Shown here: in pieces, positions 1 to 17,377 of the stretch
Numbering within the stretch: the stretch's first letter is position 1
Layout of the letters: the number at the start of each line of letters is the position of its first letter
Source of the DNA: Mycobacterium asiaticum
GTDB taxonomy: Bacteria; Actinomycetota; Actinomycetes; Mycobacteriales; Mycobacteriaceae
Assembly: GCF_001673365.1 (NCBI RefSeq)
Contig: NZ_LZLS01000064.1
Span: 1-64,000 of the forward strand
Direction of reading: 5' to 3'
Length of the DNA stretch: 64,000 bases
Position numbers and translations under genes: made by a program
Notes under the pieces: model-generated
The model's input: only the letters and a program-made list of their open reading frames with translations
Databases searched by the model: none
What the model was told of the DNA's origin: nothing

Positions 1-46
1 CCCGCACGCCCGGGTGCGTTTACGTCTGCTCGCGCAATGGAAATGC

Positions 47-78
47 AAAAACACCCCCAAATGAATGGGGGTGTTTTT
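47..78 (-). terminator. rrn operon intrinsic terminator
   Basis: A perfect 12-bp inverted repeat (aaaaacaccccc / gggggtgttttt, 8-nt loop) lies just beyond the 3' end of 5S rRNA. Read on the minus strand, the stem ends in a run of five T. This is the expected Rho-independent stop of the rRNA transcript. Bases 1-46 before it show nothing I can assign. Confidence 0.85.
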
Positions 79-81
79 GTG

Positions 82-197
82 TGTTCGGCGGTGTCCTACT
101 TTTCCACCCGAATAGGGCAGTATCATCGGCGCTGACAGGCTTAGCTTCCGGGTTCGGGATGGGACCGGGCGTTTCCCTGTCGCTGTGGCCGCCGTAA
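82..197 (-). rRNA. rrf: 5S ribosomal RNA
   Basis: The minus strand begins TTACGGCGGCCACAGCGACA and ends CACCGCCGAACA, the conserved pairing ends of mycobacterial 5S rRNA, and is about 116 nt long. It is the last gene of the 16S-23S-5S operon and sits 4 nt upstream of the terminator. The ends were placed by recalled similarity to mycobacterial rrf. Confidence 0.93.
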
Positions 198-259
198 CTC
201 TATTTAAATTTGTGTTGGTGGGGGGTGTGGTGCCCTCGACAAATGCCGAGAGACAGATA

Positions 260-5190
<4,931 letters not shown>

Positions 5191-5396
5191 CCCCTCGCTA
5201 ACGAGGTGAATTTACAATCAGAGAAAATCTGATCTAACAAAAAGACGCCAAAACTGGCATCTAAAAAAATGCGACTACACCCACACACGGGGAGTGTTGG
5301 ATGTAGTCAAAAAAACAACAACAAACAAAACACCAAACACACTATTGAGTTCTCAAACAACACTTCTTGCTTTTGTTTCGCCCGCTTCGGGGCAAC
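5191..5396 (-). promoter_or_regulatory. rrn leader with boxA-type antitermination signal and hairpins
   Basis: Between the P1 start and 16S the minus strand contains TGTTTGAGAACTCAATAGTG (about 5341-5360), the conserved mycobacterial boxA region, thought to recruit NusB/NusE for antitermination. It is followed by three hairpins: GACTACATCC/GGGTGTAGTC (5273-5308), AGATGCC/GGCGTCT (5243-5262) and CCTCG/CGAGG (5193-5206). The last two are each followed by T runs, so they look like terminators that the antitermination complex must override. They may also take part in pre-rRNA processing. Confidence 0.7.
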
Positions 5397-5402
5397 CCTG
5401 CC

Positions 5403-5432
5403 AGCTTAATACAGATCCGGCAGGAGAGTCAA
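5403..5432 (-). promoter_or_regulatory. rrn promoter P1
   Basis: On the minus strand the -35 box TTGACT (5427-5432) and the -10 box TAAGCT (5403-5408) are 18 bp apart. The layout and flanking bases (CCGGATCTGTAT, GGCAGGGTTG) match the P1 promoter of the single rrn operon in M. tuberculosis. It lies about 60 bp downstream of the murA stop, so rRNA also receives read-through from murA. Confidence 0.75.
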
Positions 5433-5491
5433 GGCCCCGGTTTCGATCATCTTTTGGGGAGTGATCGCGCCTGGTGGGCGTTGAACACTCG

Positions 5492-6745
5492 CTACTGTAC
5501 CCGCTCGATCTCGGCGCCCAAAATCGCCAGGTTCTCAACGAACAACGGGTAGCCGCGGTCGATGTGGAAAACGTCGTGGACCTCGGTATCTCCGTCTGCC
5601 ACAAGGCCTGCCAGCACCAGGCCGGCGCCGGCGCGGATGTCCGAACACCACACCGGGGCACTCGACAATTGGGGCAGACCGCGCACCACGGCGTGGTGCC
5701 CGTCGGTGCGGGCATCCGCTCCGAGCCGGATCATTTCCTCGACGAATCGAAACCGTGCCTCGAACACGTTCTCGGTGATCATCGAAGTGCCGTCGGCGAT
5801 CGATGCGAGCGCAATCGCCATGGGCTGCAAGTCAGTCGGGAACCCGGGAAACGGCAGGGTCGCGACATTGACGGCCTTGGGTCGCTCGTATTGAGCGATG
5901 CGGAAACTGTCGTCGGTCTGAGTGACGGTGGCTCCCGCGTCATGCAGCTTGTGCAGTACCAACTGCAGATGGGAGGGATCTATTCCCGTCACGGTGATGT
6001 CGCCGCGGGTCATCGCCGCGGCGATCCCCCACGTCGCGGCCACGATGCGGTCACCGATGACGCGATGTTCGGTCGGATGCAGTCGCGGCACTCCGGTAAT
6101 GGTCATCGTCGGCGAACCGGCACCCTCGACCTTGGCACCCATCTGGTTCAACATCGTGCACAGGTCCACGACGTCAGGTTCGCGCGCCGCATTGTGGATG
6201 GTGGTCACACCTTCGGCCACCACCGCGGCCATCAAAATGTTTTCGGTAGCCCCCACCGAGGGGAACTCCAGCTGAATCTCGGCTCCGCGCAACGTATCTG
6301 CCTGTGCGACCACGCAGCCGTGCTCGATATTGCACTGCGCGCCCAGTTGACGCAGACCGGCCTGGTGCATGTCGAGCGGCCGTGATCCGATCGCGTCACC
6401 GCCGGGGAGCGCGACCCTGGCCTTCTTACACCGACCAACCAACGGTCCCAAGACACAGACTGACGCCCGGAACTGGCGCACCGCGGCGAAGTCGGCGTCG
6501 TACTTGGGTTCGTCCGGCGAGGTGATTCGGGCAACGTCGCCGTCGAGTTCGACGGTGGCGCCCAAGCCGCGCAGCACCTCGGCCATCAGCGGAACATCCA
6601 GAATGTCCGGACAGTTGGTGATCGTGCTGGTGCCTTCGGCCAGCAGGGTCGCGGCCATCAGCTTCAGCACGCTGTTCTTGGCGCCACCGACAGCGACTTC
6701 GCCGGACAACCGGTTGCCACCAGTCACCACGAATCGCTCCGCCAC
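5492..6745 (-). CDS. murA: UDP-N-acetylglucosamine 1-carboxyvinyltransferase MurA
   Basis: MurA transfers enolpyruvate from PEP to UDP-GlcNAc, the first committed step of peptidoglycan synthesis in the cytoplasm. The 417-aa length and the inside-out alpha/beta barrel sequence match the family throughout (N-terminal [18 protein letters not shown]-terminal [15 protein letters not shown]). The catalytic loop reads [11 protein letters not shown]: the usual fosfomycin-reactive Cys is Asp at residue 117, as in M. tuberculosis, where this substitution gives intrinsic fosfomycin resistance. The gene lies just upstream of the rRNA operon, which is the diagnostic location in slow growers. It is divergent from the adenosyltransferase gene across 70 bp. 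Confidence 0.97.
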   Translation of the reverse strand: MAERFVVTGGNRLSGEVAVGGAKNSVLKLMAATLLAEGTSTITNCPDILDVPLMAEVLRGLGATVELDGDVARITSPDEPKYDADFAAVRQFRASVCVLGPLVGRCKKARVALPGGDAIGSRPLDMHQAGLRQLGAQCNIEHGCVVAQADTLRGAEIQLEFPSVGATENILMAAVVAEGVTTIHNAAREPDVVDLCTMLNQMGAKVEGAGSPTMTITGVPRLHPTEHRVIGDRIVAATWGIAAAMTRGDITVTGIDPSHLQLVLHKLHDAGATVTQTDDSFRIAQYERPKAVNVATLPFPGFPTDLQPMAIALASIADGTSMITENVFEARFRFVEEMIRLGADARTDGHHAVVRGLPQLSSAPVWCSDIRAGAGLVLAGLVADGDTEVHDVFHIDRGYPLFVENLAILGAEIERVQ

Positions 6746-6815
6746 CCGGGCAAGTCTAGTAAAGCGGTATCGCCTTGTCAGTCAGCCGACCCGGTCAGCC
6801 GGGTACGGTTTGCCT

Positions 6816-7400
6816 ATGGCAGTCCATCTGACCCGCATATACACCCGCACCGGCGACGACGGCACGACGGGATTGAGCGATTTCTCACGCGTCGCCAAAA
6901 CCGATGCGCGCCTGGTGGCCTACGCGGATTGCGACGAGGCCAATTCGGCGATCGGCGTGGCCATTGCGCTGGGCGGGCCGAACGATCAGCTTGCCGAGGT
7001 ACTGCGGCAGATCCAGAACGACCTCTTCGATGCCGGCGCGGACCTGTCGACTCCCGTTGTAGAAAACCCAAAGTATCCGCCGCTGCGCGTCACCCAGCCC
7101 TATATCGATCGCCTCGAAGGTTGGTGTGACACCTACAACGAAGGTCTGCCCGCGCTGAATTCCTTTGTGCTGCCCGGTGGTTCACCGCTGTCGGCATTGC
7201 TGCACGTGGCACGCACCGTGGTGCGACGGGCCGAGCGCTCGGCGTGGTCCGCCGTAGCCGCCAATCCGGACGGGGTAAGTGTATTGCCCGCGAAGTACCT
7301 CAACCGACTCTCGGATCTGTTGTTCATCCTGTCCCGGTTGGCCAACCCGGACGGCGACGTGCTGTGGCGCCCGGGTGGCGGTAGGGACGGGTCGGCCTAG
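6816..7400 (+). CDS. cob(I)yrinic acid a,c-diamide adenosyltransferase, PduO type
   Basis: This 194-aa protein adds the 5'-deoxyadenosyl group of ATP to cob(I)alamin, giving coenzyme B12. The N-terminal TRTGDDGTTGL is the PduO ATP-binding motif. Later segments (DEANSAIG, RAERSAW, KYLNRLSDLLFILSR) are typical of the trimeric PduO helical bundle. The start is the ATG at 6816; the upstream open frame lacks similarity to anything and runs into murA. It corresponds to Rv1314c. Its last 4 bases overlap the end of the convergent DUF2550 gene. Confidence 0.93.
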   Translation: MAVHLTRIYTRTGDDGTTGLSDFSRVAKTDARLVAYADCDEANSAIGVAIALGGPNDQLAEVLRQIQNDLFDAGADLSTPVVENPKYPPLRVTQPYIDRLEGWCDTYNEGLPALNSFVLPGGSPLSALLHVARTVVRRAERSAWSAVAANPDGVSVLPAKYLNRLSDLLFILSRLANPDGDVLWRPGGGRDGSA

Positions 7401-7840
7401 ACGCTGCGCCGACGGGCGCGCGGCGACGGGCGGGATTCCAGCCATGACTGGAATGCGGTCAAAGCGCCTCGGTCCAAAGCGATTTCATAACCCAGGCAGC
7501 GCTCCTGGGTGGTATCGCGCAACTCGAGGACGACGATCTCGTCGGTCATGATGTCGAACTCGTCGCCTCGTGGTGCACGCCTGGCGACGACCTCCACCCC
7601 ACGCCTGCTCAACCGACGATCCGGCCACAGCCGCACGCTGGACAACCGGTAGAACGCGGCCTCTCCGCCGCGATAGCGGATCACACCGTGACGCCAGCCA
7701 TGGCCACCAACCGCCGGGATGTCACGCATAATGGCCGCGGTCCCACCCTGACGCAGTTTCCACAGCCGAAAACTCAGGCCGAGGACTGCGATCCCCAACA
7801 CGATGCAGAGCACGGCCATGCCGATCATGGGCGCGCTCAT
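7397..7840 (-). CDS. DUF2550 membrane-anchored protein
   Basis: The 147-aa protein has one N-terminal membrane helix (residues about 5-25, IGMAVLCIVLGIAVLGLSFRL) followed by a basic, Arg-rich domain with the pattern GWRHGVIRY and LWPDRRLSRRGVEVV. This is the DUF2550 family of actinobacteria, equivalent to Rv1312. Its function is unknown; the C-terminal part probably faces the cytoplasm. It sits 8 bp downstream of atpC and is probably co-transcribed with the ATPase operon, a conserved association in mycobacteria. Confidence 0.85.
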   Translation of the reverse strand: MSAPMIGMAVLCIVLGIAVLGLSFRLWKLRQGGTAAIMRDIPAVGGHGWRHGVIRYRGGEAAFYRLSSVRLWPDRRLSRRGVEVVARRAPRGDEFDIMTDEIVVLELRDTTQERCLGYEIALDRGALTAFQSWLESRPSPRARRRSV

Positions 7841-7848
7841 CTGACGAA

Positions 7849-8214
7849 TCAGTCGATCGCGCCGAGGGCGCGCAATCTCGCGCGACCCCGAGCGGCGGTC
7901 TTCTCGTCGTCGGACTCCGAATCCTGCCTCGCCGCGCTCTCGTCGATGTCCTTCTCGAATTCTGCCGACTCGGCCAGGACGCTGACGCCGTCTTCGGTCA
8001 CCGTCAGAAAGCCGCCGTCGACCGCGATCCGCAGGTCTTCGTCGCCTTCTCGTTCGACACGCACCATTGCGTCCTCGACCAACTGCGCGACCAGGGGAAT
8101 GTGATGGGGCAAAATGCCGATCTCCCCCGCCGTCGTGCGGGTGAAGAGGAACGTCGCCTCACCCGACCAGATCTCCCGGTCGACGGCAACGATCTGAACG
8201 TTCAATTCAGCCAT
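7849..8214 (-). CDS. atpC: F1Fo ATP synthase subunit epsilon
   Basis: The 121-aa epsilon subunit is part of the rotating central stalk that couples proton flow to catalysis and restrains ATP hydrolysis. The N-terminal beta-sandwich ([33 protein letters not shown]) is clear. The C-terminal helix is short and acidic, as in M. tuberculosis. It is the last ATPase gene of the operon, 29 bp after atpD. Confidence 0.95.
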   Translation of the reverse strand: MAELNVQIVAVDREIWSGEATFLFTRTTAGEIGILPHHIPLVAQLVEDAMVRVEREGDEDLRIAVDGGFLTVTEDGVSVLAESAEFEKDIDESAARQDSESDDEKTAARGRARLRALGAID

Positions 8215-8243
8215 GCCACACCACCTTTCGATTCAGCCGGATA

Positions 8244-9731
<1,488 letters not shown>

Positions 9732-10661
9732 CTATTTGGAGGCGTCGGCGAGCGCGTTTGCGCCACCGACGATTTCGCTGATCTCTTGGGTGATTTGGGC
9801 CTGCCGCTCGCGATTCGCTTGCAGCGTCAGATCCTTGATGAGGTCGTCGGCGTTGTCGGTGGCCGATTTCATCGCGCGCTGGCGCGAAGCCAATTCCGAG
9901 GCTGCCGATTCGAGCAGCGCCGCGTACACCCGCGTGGTTAAGTACCGCGGCAGTAGCGCGTCGAACAGCGTCGTCGCATCGGGCTCGAACGAGTAGAGGG
10001 TGTGCGGTCCGGTGTCTTCTTCTTCGACGTACTCCACTACCAACGGAGCGATCCGGTGCGCAACTGCCGTCTGCGACATCATCGACTTGAATTCCGAGTA
10101 GACGATGTGCAATTCGTCGACACCGGTGTCCTCGTCGAGCTGGCTGTCGGATTCGTCGTCGTCATCGGTGCCGGCCATGAAGGCAGAAACCAAGGTCTCG
10201 CCAATCTCGGTGGCGTTCTCGACCTTGGGTTGCTCGGAGAAGCCGGTCCAGGACTCTTTGATGTCCCAATTACGAAATGAGAAGTAGTTCAAGGCTTTCC
10301 GGCCCACCGTGTAGATCACCGGCTCCTTGCCCTCGTCTCGCAGCAGGGAAAAGAGCTCCTCGGAGCGACGGAAGATGCTCGAGTTGTATGCGCCGCACAG
10401 TCCACGGTCGGAACTGAGCACCAGAACGCCAGCGCGCTTGGGCTCGGCCCGCTCGACCAGCAGCGGATGGTCCAGCGCGGCTTCAGCGGACAACGTGGAG
10501 AGCATCGTGGTGATGTGAAAGGCGTAGGGCCGCGCGGCTTCCAGCCGAGCCTGCGCCCTTCCGATGCGCGATGTCGCAATCAGTTCCTGGGCCTTGGTGA
10601 TCTTCTTGATCGACCCGGCGGACTTAATCCGCCCGCGTAGTTCGCGAAGTGTGGCAGCCAT
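9732..10661 (-). CDS. atpG: F1Fo ATP synthase subunit gamma
   Basis: Gamma is the central shaft that rotates inside the alpha3beta3 hexamer. This one is 309 aa and starts with the conserved helix [20 protein letters not shown]. An acidic insert, [17 protein letters not shown] (about residues 164-180), is the mycobacteria-specific gamma loop, which is reported to influence coupling and hydrolysis. The C-terminal helix ends in [15 protein letters not shown]. It sits 6 bp after atpA. Confidence 0.97.
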   Translation of the reverse strand: MAATLRELRGRIKSAGSIKKITKAQELIATSRIGRAQARLEAARPYAFHITTMLSTLSAEAALDHPLLVERAEPKRAGVLVLSSDRGLCGAYNSSIFRRSEELFSLLRDEGKEPVIYTVGRKALNYFSFRNWDIKESWTGFSEQPKVENATEIGETLVSAFMAGTDDDDESDSQLDEDTGVDELHIVYSEFKSMMSQTAVAHRIAPLVVEYVEEEDTGPHTLYSFEPDATTLFDALLPRYLTTRVYAALLESAASELASRQRAMKSATDNADDLIKDLTLQANRERQAQITQEISEIVGGANALADASK

Positions 10662-10667
10662 TGGTAG

Positions 10668-12329
10668 CTACTTCTTGTCCTTCTTGGGCTTCTTTGGCTT
10701 TTCCTTCTTGACCTGCACCGACTCCTTGCCGAGTTCCTCTTCGTCCAAGGCCTCGACGTGTTCGTCGGGTACCACCGACTCCCCGGAGCTCGCCGCGAAG
10801 CCCTTCTTGAAGTGGTTGATTATCTCGGTGAGCTTCTCTTCCTCTTCTTCACCCAGCTTCTGACTCGAGCGGATGCCTTCGAGGAACTTCTCCTCCGATG
10901 CCCGCATGTGGTCCAGCAGTTCGGCCTCGAACCGTTTGACGTCGTCCACTGGTACCGAGTCCAGGTGGCCACCGGTGCCCAGGAAGATCGAAACCACCTG
11001 CTCCTCGACGGGCAGTGGCGCGAACTGCGGTTGCTTGAGCAGCTCGACCAGGCGTTCACCACGCTCCAGCTGCTTCTTCGACGTGTCGTCCAGGTCAGAA
11101 GCAAACGCGGCGAAGGATTCCAGTTCGCGGTACTGCGACAGGTCCAGGCGGAGACTTCCTGCCACCTCTTTCATCGCCTTGATCTGTGCCGCGCCGCCGA
11201 CTCGGGACACCGACACACCGACGTTGATCGCCGGCCGGACGCCCTGGTTGAACAAGTCACTTTCCAGGAAGCACTGGCCGTCGGTGATCGAGATGACGTT
11301 GGTCGGGATGTAGGCCGAAATGTCGTTGGCCTTGGTCTCGATGATCGGCAGTCCGGTCAACGAACCACCGCCGAGCTCGTCGGACAACTTCGCACAGCGC
11401 TCCAGCAGCCGGGAGTGCAGGTAGAACACGTCGCCCGGGTAGGCCTCGCGGCCGGGCGGACGGCGCAGCAGCAACGAGATGGCACGGTATGCCTCGGCCT
11501 GCTTGGTCAAGTCGTCGAAGACGATCAATACATGCTTGCCCTCATACATCCAGTGCTGGGCGATGGCCGAACCCGTATACGGCGCAAGCCATTTGAAGCC
11601 GGCAGAGTCGGATGCGGGCGCAGCGACGATGGTGGTGTAGTCCATCGCGCCACCTTCGTCCAGCGCACGCCGGACCGAAGCGATGGTGGTGCCCTTTTGG
11701 CCAATAGCTACGTAGACGCAGCGCACCTGCTTCTTTTCGTCGCCCGTCTCCCAGTTCTGGCGCTGGTTGAGGATGGTGTCGACGCAGACCGCGGTCTTGC
11801 CGGTCTTGCGGTCACCGATGATCAGCTGACGCTGGCCACGGCCGATCGGGGTCATCGCGTCGATGGCCTTGATGCCTGTCTGCAGTGGCTCTTTCACACT
11901 TTGGCGCTCCACCACCGACGGCGCCTGCAACTCCAGCGCCCGTCGGGTGTCGGTCTCGATGTCGCCGCCACCGTCGATCGGTTGACCGAGCGGGTTGACC
12001 ACCCGGCCCAGGAACGCATCGCCGACCGGCACCGACAGCACATCACCGGTGCGCTTGACCTGCTGGCCCTCTTCGATCTTCTCGAAGTCACCCAGGATCA
12101 CGGCGCCGACGCTGTGCTCGTCCAGGTTCAGTGCGACGCCGAGGACACCGCCGGTGAATTCCAGCAGTTCCTGCGTCATCACCGACGGCAGGCCCTCGAC
12201 GTGCGCGATACCGTCCCCGGCGTCGACGACCGTACCGACCTCCTCCCGGGAGGTGTCCGAGCTGAAGGACTTTACGTACTCCTCGATCGCGCTCTGAATG
12301 TCATCAGCGGAAATTGTCAAGTCGGCCAT
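10668..12329 (-). CDS. atpA: F1Fo ATP synthase subunit alpha
   Basis: The 553-aa non-catalytic nucleotide-binding subunit has a P-loop, GDRKTGKT, at residues 172-179. The C-terminus carries a Lys/Glu-rich tail of about 35 residues (ending [13 protein letters not shown]). It matches the mycobacteria-specific alpha extension known to suppress ATP hydrolysis. It follows the b-delta fusion gene by 47 bp. Confidence 0.98.
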   Translation of the reverse strand: MADLTISADDIQSAIEEYVKSFSSDTSREEVGTVVDAGDGIAHVEGLPSVMTQELLEFTGGVLGVALNLDEHSVGAVILGDFEKIEEGQQVKRTGDVLSVPVGDAFLGRVVNPLGQPIDGGGDIETDTRRALELQAPSVVERQSVKEPLQTGIKAIDAMTPIGRGQRQLIIGDRKTGKTAVCVDTILNQRQNWETGDEKKQVRCVYVAIGQKGTTIASVRRALDEGGAMDYTTIVAAPASDSAGFKWLAPYTGSAIAQHWMYEGKHVLIVFDDLTKQAEAYRAISLLLRRPPGREAYPGDVFYLHSRLLERCAKLSDELGGGSLTGLPIIETKANDISAYIPTNVISITDGQCFLESDLFNQGVRPAINVGVSVSRVGGAAQIKAMKEVAGSLRLDLSQYRELESFAAFASDLDDTSKKQLERGERLVELLKQPQFAPLPVEEQVVSIFLGTGGHLDSVPVDDVKRFEAELLDHMRASEEKFLEGIRSSQKLGEEEEEKLTEIINHFKKGFAASSGESVVPDEHVEALDEEELGKESVQVKKEKPKKPKKDKK

Positions 12330-12376
12330 GGCTTTTCGTCTTCCTACTTAAGGTTTGTGCTGGCTTGTTCGTGTTT

Positions 12377-13717
12377 TCAGTCGGGTAGCTGCGCCTGGGC
12401 GGCGGCCAACCGTGACTTGAGCGAGCCGTCGATCACCTCGTCGCCCACGGAGATCAACAGGCCACCAAGCAGTTCGGCGTCAATCTGCAGCTGGATCGCC
12501 ACCGGGTGTCCGTAGATGCGGCTCAGCACGTCGGTAAGACGCGTGCGCTGGGCATCGCTGAGGTCGGCCGCAGCGGTAACCTGCGCGACGACTTCGCCGC
12601 GGCGGGCCACTGCAACTTCGGCCAGGAACTGCACGGCCTCGTTGGCGGGCTGACCTCTCAACAGCTCCACGGTGTGGGACAACAGATTTGCCACGACCGG
12701 GCTGACCTGACCGCTGGAACTCTTGAGCACCTTCTGCAACAACTTGACTCGCCCCTCGGCGGGGGTGGTCTGGTCACCCAGCAGGATGGCAAGCCGGGGC
12801 TGGGTGTCGATGATGCGGGAGAAGCGGAACAGTTGGTCTTCGACGTCGTCGATCTTGCCGTCCTGGTCGGCGACCTCGAGCAGAGCCTGGCGCGACACGT
12901 GTTCTATCGCGTCGATCAGGTCGTTGTTGGCCGACCAACGTTCGGAGACGGCGGCGCGCAGGATGTCGAGGGTGGCATCGCCAACCTTGCCTTCCAGGAT
13001 CTGTTCGACCAACCGCACCCGCGGTGCTGAATCTTCAGCGGGCACAGTGAGATACCGGGTAACCACGACTTCGTTGTGCAGCAGCTTGGCTACCGACACG
13101 AGCTCGTCGGCAAGCTTGGTCAGCCCCTGCTTGTCGAGATCTTTCGCGATCGTCTCGAACTGGTCCACCACGCTGCCCACCGCGCGCCGGCTGGCCGAGC
13201 GCATCTTGGCCAGCAGTGGGTACTCGACCTCGGCGGCTTCCGGCGCCATATCGTCGAGTTCGTCCAGGAAGCGATCGACGGTGGCGGCCTGCTGCTCCTC
13301 GTCGGCGACGTAGTTGCGCACCAATTCGCGCGCCTGACGCACACTTTCGTGGCCGAGCTCCAGCCGGAGCTGCCGGGTCAGCTGCGTCCGCAGCAGTTCG
13401 GTCTGCCGGGTCCCCTGCACCGTGATGCGTTCCGCCTCGGACTCGGCCTGCGCCCGCATCTGTTCCGAGATCCGTTCGGAGTCAGCTTTGGCCTCTTCGA
13501 CTAGGCGCTCAGCCTCTTCCTTGGCGGTCTGCACGGCCTTGCTGTGCGCCGTCGTCGAATCGGTGAGGCGCTTGGCTGCCTTTTCCGAATCTTTCAACTG
13601 TTGCCGCACCATCTCTTGGCGTTCGGTCATCAGTCTGCGCACGGGTGGCACGACGAATCGCCAGACCAGCAGCACGATGGCCGCGAATCCGATCAGCTGT
13701 CCGATAAATGTCGACAT
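12377..13717 (-). CDS. atpH: F1Fo ATP synthase b-delta fusion subunit
   Basis: This 446-aa protein joins a second b-type stator subunit to delta, the arrangement specific to mycobacteria. Residues about 1-22 form a membrane helix ([20 protein letters not shown]). Residues about 25-150 are the charged, coiled-coil b stalk. From about 165 on is a linker followed by the delta domain, with typical ending [20 protein letters not shown]. It forms the peripheral stalk with AtpF, whose gene lies 7 bp upstream. Confidence 0.96.
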   Translation of the reverse strand: MSTFIGQLIGFAAIVLLVWRFVVPPVRRLMTERQEMVRQQLKDSEKAAKRLTDSTTAHSKAVQTAKEEAERLVEEAKADSERISEQMRAQAESEAERITVQGTRQTELLRTQLTRQLRLELGHESVRQARELVRNYVADEEQQAATVDRFLDELDDMAPEAAEVEYPLLAKMRSASRRAVGSVVDQFETIAKDLDKQGLTKLADELVSVAKLLHNEVVVTRYLTVPAEDSAPRVRLVEQILEGKVGDATLDILRAAVSERWSANNDLIDAIEHVSRQALLEVADQDGKIDDVEDQLFRFSRIIDTQPRLAILLGDQTTPAEGRVKLLQKVLKSSSGQVSPVVANLLSHTVELLRGQPANEAVQFLAEVAVARRGEVVAQVTAAADLSDAQRTRLTDVLSRIYGHPVAIQLQIDAELLGGLLISVGDEVIDGSLKSRLAAAQAQLPD

Positions 13718-13724
13718 GTGGTGG

Positions 13725-14273
13725 CTACCTCGCCCCTCCTGAAGTCGCCTTCGACGTCGCAGCTGTAGGGGTGACTTCGACTCCGAGGATCCGACTAGCC
13801 AGCGTCGCCGACATCGCTCCGACGTTTTGGCGCAGATCCATTTCCACGGCGTCGCGCTCCCGCTTCAATTGCTCGTTGGCCTGCGCCAGCGCCTCGGCCA
13901 CCTGCTGCTCGGCCTTGGCGCGGGCGCCGTCGATGACCTTGCGGCCTTCGGTCCGAGCGTTGTCACGATACGAACCGGCTTCGAGCCGGGCTTCCTTCAT
14001 GGCCTCTTCGTAGTCGGCGTCGGCGGCGGCGAACTGCTCGGCCGCTTTCTTGCTGTCGGACTGCGTCTTCGCGACCATCGCGTCGCGTTCCTTGAGCACC
14101 TTCAGGATTGGCGGCACAACCCACTTGCCGATTACCCCGAGCACCGTCAGGAAGATGGCCAGCACGAAGAAAAAGGTGCCGTTAGGAATGAGGAAGTTGC
14201 TTTGACCGCCTTCCTCCGCTGTGAAACGCACAGCCGAAGCAAGCGAGCTCGTGCCGCTCATTGGACCCGTCAC
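13725..14273 (-). CDS. atpF: F1Fo ATP synthase subunit b
   Basis: The stator b subunit has an N-terminal membrane helix ([23 protein letters not shown], residues about 28-50) followed by a long helical, charged coiled coil. The GTG at 14273 gives 182 aa; an ATG four codons later (14261) is an equally possible start. It ends with the conserved [12 protein letters not shown]. It follows atpE by 7 bp. Confidence 0.95.
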   Translation of the reverse strand: MTGPMSGTSSLASAVRFTAEEGGQSNFLIPNGTFFFVLAIFLTVLGVIGKWVVPPILKVLKERDAMVAKTQSDSKKAAEQFAAADADYEEAMKEARLEAGSYRDNARTEGRKVIDGARAKAEQQVAEALAQANEQLKRERDAVEMDLRQNVGAMSATLASRILGVEVTPTAATSKATSGGAR

Positions 14274-14280
14274 AACCTAA

Positions 14281-14571
<291 letters not shown>

Positions 14572-15327
14572 TTAGTGGTGGTCTTCTTCTAGTTCCATCG
14601 CTTGGCTGAAGTACAGGATCGTCAGCAGCGCAAAGATAAACGCCTGAATCGCGCCGACGAACAAGTCGAACGATTTCCAGATCGCATTCGGCAGCCACAG
14701 GACGTAAGGCGGGAACATCGCGATCAGGGCGACCAGGATGCCACCGGCGAAGATGTTGCCGAAAAGTCGGAGCGACAACGAGATTGGCTTCGCCAGTTCT
14801 TCTACGACATTGATCGGCGCCAAGATCGCCACGTGGCCCTTGACCACCTTGATTGGGTGCCCGACGATGCCGCGGCGCCAGATTCCCGCCGCGTGATAGC
14901 AGACAAAGACAAACAGAGCCAGGGCGAGTACGTAATTGATGTCGGCCGCCGCCGACTTGAGCAACTCGCTGGTTTTGCCCTCGTGGTTTTGGTACTGCAG
15001 CGGCAACACCGACAGCCAGTTGGAAATCAGGATGAAGACGAAGATCGTCACGGCCAGCGGCAGGACGAAAGGTGCGATCCGCATCCCGATTGCGGCCTCG
15101 ACCTGGCCTCGCATCTGAATGGTGATCGCCTCGAAGAACAACTGCACGCCACCCGGCACGTCACTCGAGGTGACCTTGCTGCGCAACCAGAACGCCAGCG
15201 CGATCACGATCAACGCGGCGATCCCTGTCGATAGCACTGTGTCGGTGTTGACCGTCAGGCCAAACCAGGTGGCGGTGTCGTGATGGCCGACCTCAATTGC
15301 GCCTTCGGCCAGGATCGACTCAGTCAT
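14572..15327 (-). CDS. atpB: F1Fo ATP synthase subunit a
   Basis: The 251-aa subunit a provides the two proton half-channels against the c-ring. Several hydrophobic helices are visible. The essential Arg is in the segment [20 protein letters not shown], where SLRLFGN is the family signature. The N-terminus overlaps the AtpI-like gene by 8 bp, so the two are translationally coupled. Confidence 0.97.
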   Translation of the reverse strand: MTESILAEGAIEVGHHDTATWFGLTVNTDTVLSTGIAALIVIALAFWLRSKVTSSDVPGGVQLFFEAITIQMRGQVEAAIGMRIAPFVLPLAVTIFVFILISNWLSVLPLQYQNHEGKTSELLKSAAADINYVLALALFVFVCYHAAGIWRRGIVGHPIKVVKGHVAILAPINVVEELAKPISLSLRLFGNIFAGGILVALIAMFPPYVLWLPNAIWKSFDLFVGAIQAFIFALLTILYFSQAMELEEDHH

Positions 15328-15799
15328 CGCCGGCGCCCCTTTCCGTGCCTTCCGATCCGGTCAGTACTGCCCCTTGTTGGCCATCCGGGTCGCCGGTCCG
15401 CAATTTCTTCCACACCGGCAGCGCCGTCGACGCCACCAGAATTACCTGGAAGAGCGCCAAACCAAACACCACGCCCAACCCTTCGGGCCGGAAAGTGAAC
15501 GCAATGATCAGCGCCAGGATGGTGATGATCGCGATGCGCGACGCCGAATTGATGGCCATCGACCGCTTCAGCGGATGATCACGCGCGGTGATCGACTCGA
15601 CCGAGCGGCGCACCATGAGGGCGTTGAGCAAACCCAGCAGCAACCCGATTCCAAAGAACGCCCCGACGATCGGGTGGCCGGCGTAAGCGGCAATCAACGT
15701 CGCCACCGCACTCACCCCGAGGCAGATGAGAAACAGCCGCACGGGACGGAACGCAACAGCGGGAAACACCAACGGCGCGTCTTGCGCTGGTGTCGTCAC
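15320..15799 (-). CDS. AtpI-like membrane protein, first gene of the atp operon
   Basis: The 159-aa protein has four predicted membrane helices (about residues 17-35, 42-62, 88-108 and 113-133). Its position ahead of atpB matches Rv1303 and the AtpI (ATP synthase protein I) family, which helps c-ring assembly. Similarity to classical AtpI is weak, so the role rests on position and topology. The 227 bp upstream (15800-16026) contain no gene and probably hold the operon promoter, but I cannot fix its boxes. Confidence 0.8.
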   Translation of the reverse strand: MTTPAQDAPLVFPAVAFRPVRLFLICLGVSAVATLIAAYAGHPIVGAFFGIGLLLGLLNALMVRRSVESITARDHPLKRSMAINSASRIAIITILALIIAFTFRPEGLGVVFGLALFQVILVASTALPVWKKLRTGDPDGQQGAVLTGSEGTERGAGDD

Positions 15800-16026
15800 T
15801 GCAGCACCTCAATCCCAAGTTTGTGGAGCGGAAACCACTTGACCTACTGACCCGTGGCTCGCCGAGCGTATCGCAAGGGTCGCGCTGAACTTACCCAAGG
15901 GGTAGCTCCCTGTGTCGGTCTTCATTCGGCGCGGCCGGATTGGCATCCGACGGGCCGGGGGGCCGGCAACCCGCGAGGTTTATTTCGGGGTTCTACCAGC
16001 ACCGTACCACAGGGTCGACGGCACTA

Positions 16027-17220
16027 CTACTCGTCGTCGTAGTCCTCGTCGCGGCCGCGTAAGAGTGGAATCACCGTCGCGACGCCCGCGACCGCGATCG
16101 CTCCCAACATCACCGCCGCCGTGTGCCGAGGGTCGAAAAAGATTGTGCTCGCCGCACCGAACGCAACGATGCCCACCCACAGATAGATGAGCAGAACCAC
16201 CCGCCGGTGCGAATGGCCGATCTGCAGCAGCCGATGGTGCAGGTGCATCTTGTCGGGAGTGAAGGCGCTGCGGCCGGCCCGGGTACGCCGAACGATCGCC
16301 AGCAGCAGGTCGAGCATCGGCACGAACATGACCGCGACCACGAGGAGAAACGGCGACAGCAGAGCAAACACGTCGCGGGCGCCGTAGGCGTTCTGGGAAA
16401 TCGGGCCGGCAGCGGTCGTGGACGCCGCCGCGAGCATCAGCCCGATCAGCATCGAACCCGAGTCCCCCATGAATATCCGGGCGCGATGGAAGTTGTGCGG
16501 CAGAAAGCCGAGGCAAGCTCCCGCCAGAACGACCGAAATCACCGCCGGCGGGTAGTACAGCACGTCGCCGCCATGGTCGCGCAGCAGTCCTACGGAGAAC
16601 ATGCAGATCGCCAGCGCAGTGATCAGTCCCAGTCCGGCGGCCAGTCCGTCGAGCCCGTCGACGAAGTTCATCGCGTTCACGATCGAGACGGTCAGCGCCA
16701 ACGTGAGCAGGATCGAGGAAGCCTGGTCCAGCACGATGGTGCCGACGCCGCCCACCGGGATGTACAGAACGCTCCAGGCCACCCCCATGGTGACCAGGAC
16801 GCTGGCCGCGGTGATCTGTCCGGCGAACTTGGTCAAGGCATCCAGTCCCCACCGGTCGTCGATCAGACCGATGCCCATGATCACCGCACCCGCGACCAAC
16901 ACTGCGGGCATGCCGGTGGAATAGACGAACCCCCGGGTGAGAGCGGGCAGTTGCGAAGCCAGAAAGACGGCGGAGACCACGCCGGTGAACATCGCCAGTC
17001 CGCCCATGCGCGGGGTGGGCGTCACGTGCACATCGCGTTCCCGGGGATAGGCCACGGCACCCAACCGCGTGGCCAGCACGCGTACCGGCCCGGTGGCGAA
17101 GTACGTGATGATCGCGGCGGTCAAGCCAACCAGGGCTAGCTCACGCAACGGGACGCCGGCGCCGCGATCCGAGAGGGCGAGCAAACCACCGGCAAGGCTG
17201 GTCACGTCGCTGGACACCAC
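16027..17220 (-). CDS. wecA: decaprenyl-phosphate GlcNAc-1-phosphate transferase WecA
   Basis: This 397-aa polytopic protein transfers GlcNAc-1-P to decaprenyl phosphate, the lipid-linked start of the arabinogalactan linker unit. About 11 membrane helices alternate with the family motifs: the Mg-binding IDDRWGLDALTKF, NAMNFVDGLDGLAAGLG, and the HLHHRLL loop near residue 320. This is the ortholog of Rv1302 (also named rfe). It follows the Sua5 gene after a 239-bp gap containing a tandem duplication and GC-rich GGTTGCCGCCGGTG-like short repeats (17261-17331). Confidence 0.95.
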   Translation of the reverse strand: MVSSDVTSLAGGLLALSDRGAGVPLRELALVGLTAAIITYFATGPVRVLATRLGAVAYPRERDVHVTPTPRMGGLAMFTGVVSAVFLASQLPALTRGFVYSTGMPAVLVAGAVIMGIGLIDDRWGLDALTKFAGQITAASVLVTMGVAWSVLYIPVGGVGTIVLDQASSILLTLALTVSIVNAMNFVDGLDGLAAGLGLITALAICMFSVGLLRDHGGDVLYYPPAVISVVLAGACLGFLPHNFHRARIFMGDSGSMLIGLMLAAASTTAAGPISQNAYGARDVFALLSPFLLVVAVMFVPMLDLLLAIVRRTRAGRSAFTPDKMHLHHRLLQIGHSHRRVVLLIYLWVGIVAFGAASTIFFDPRHTAAVMLGAIAVAGVATVIPLLRGRDEDYDDE

Positions 17221-17377
17221 GAGACCTTACTTCACGGACCTGAGTGTGCTTGTTTGGCCTAGTTGCCGCGGGTTGCCCGCGGGTTGCCGCCGGTGTCGCG
17301 GGTTGCCGCCGGTGCCGCCGGTGCCGCGACAGATAACCCACGCACACGACACGCCGTCACAGGTGTGCGTGGTTTAT

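Noticed and set aside
10758..12515. 585-codon plus-strand frame antisense to atpA
   Set aside because: Antisense shadow of a strongly conserved gene, with unnatural Arg/His/Gln-rich composition.
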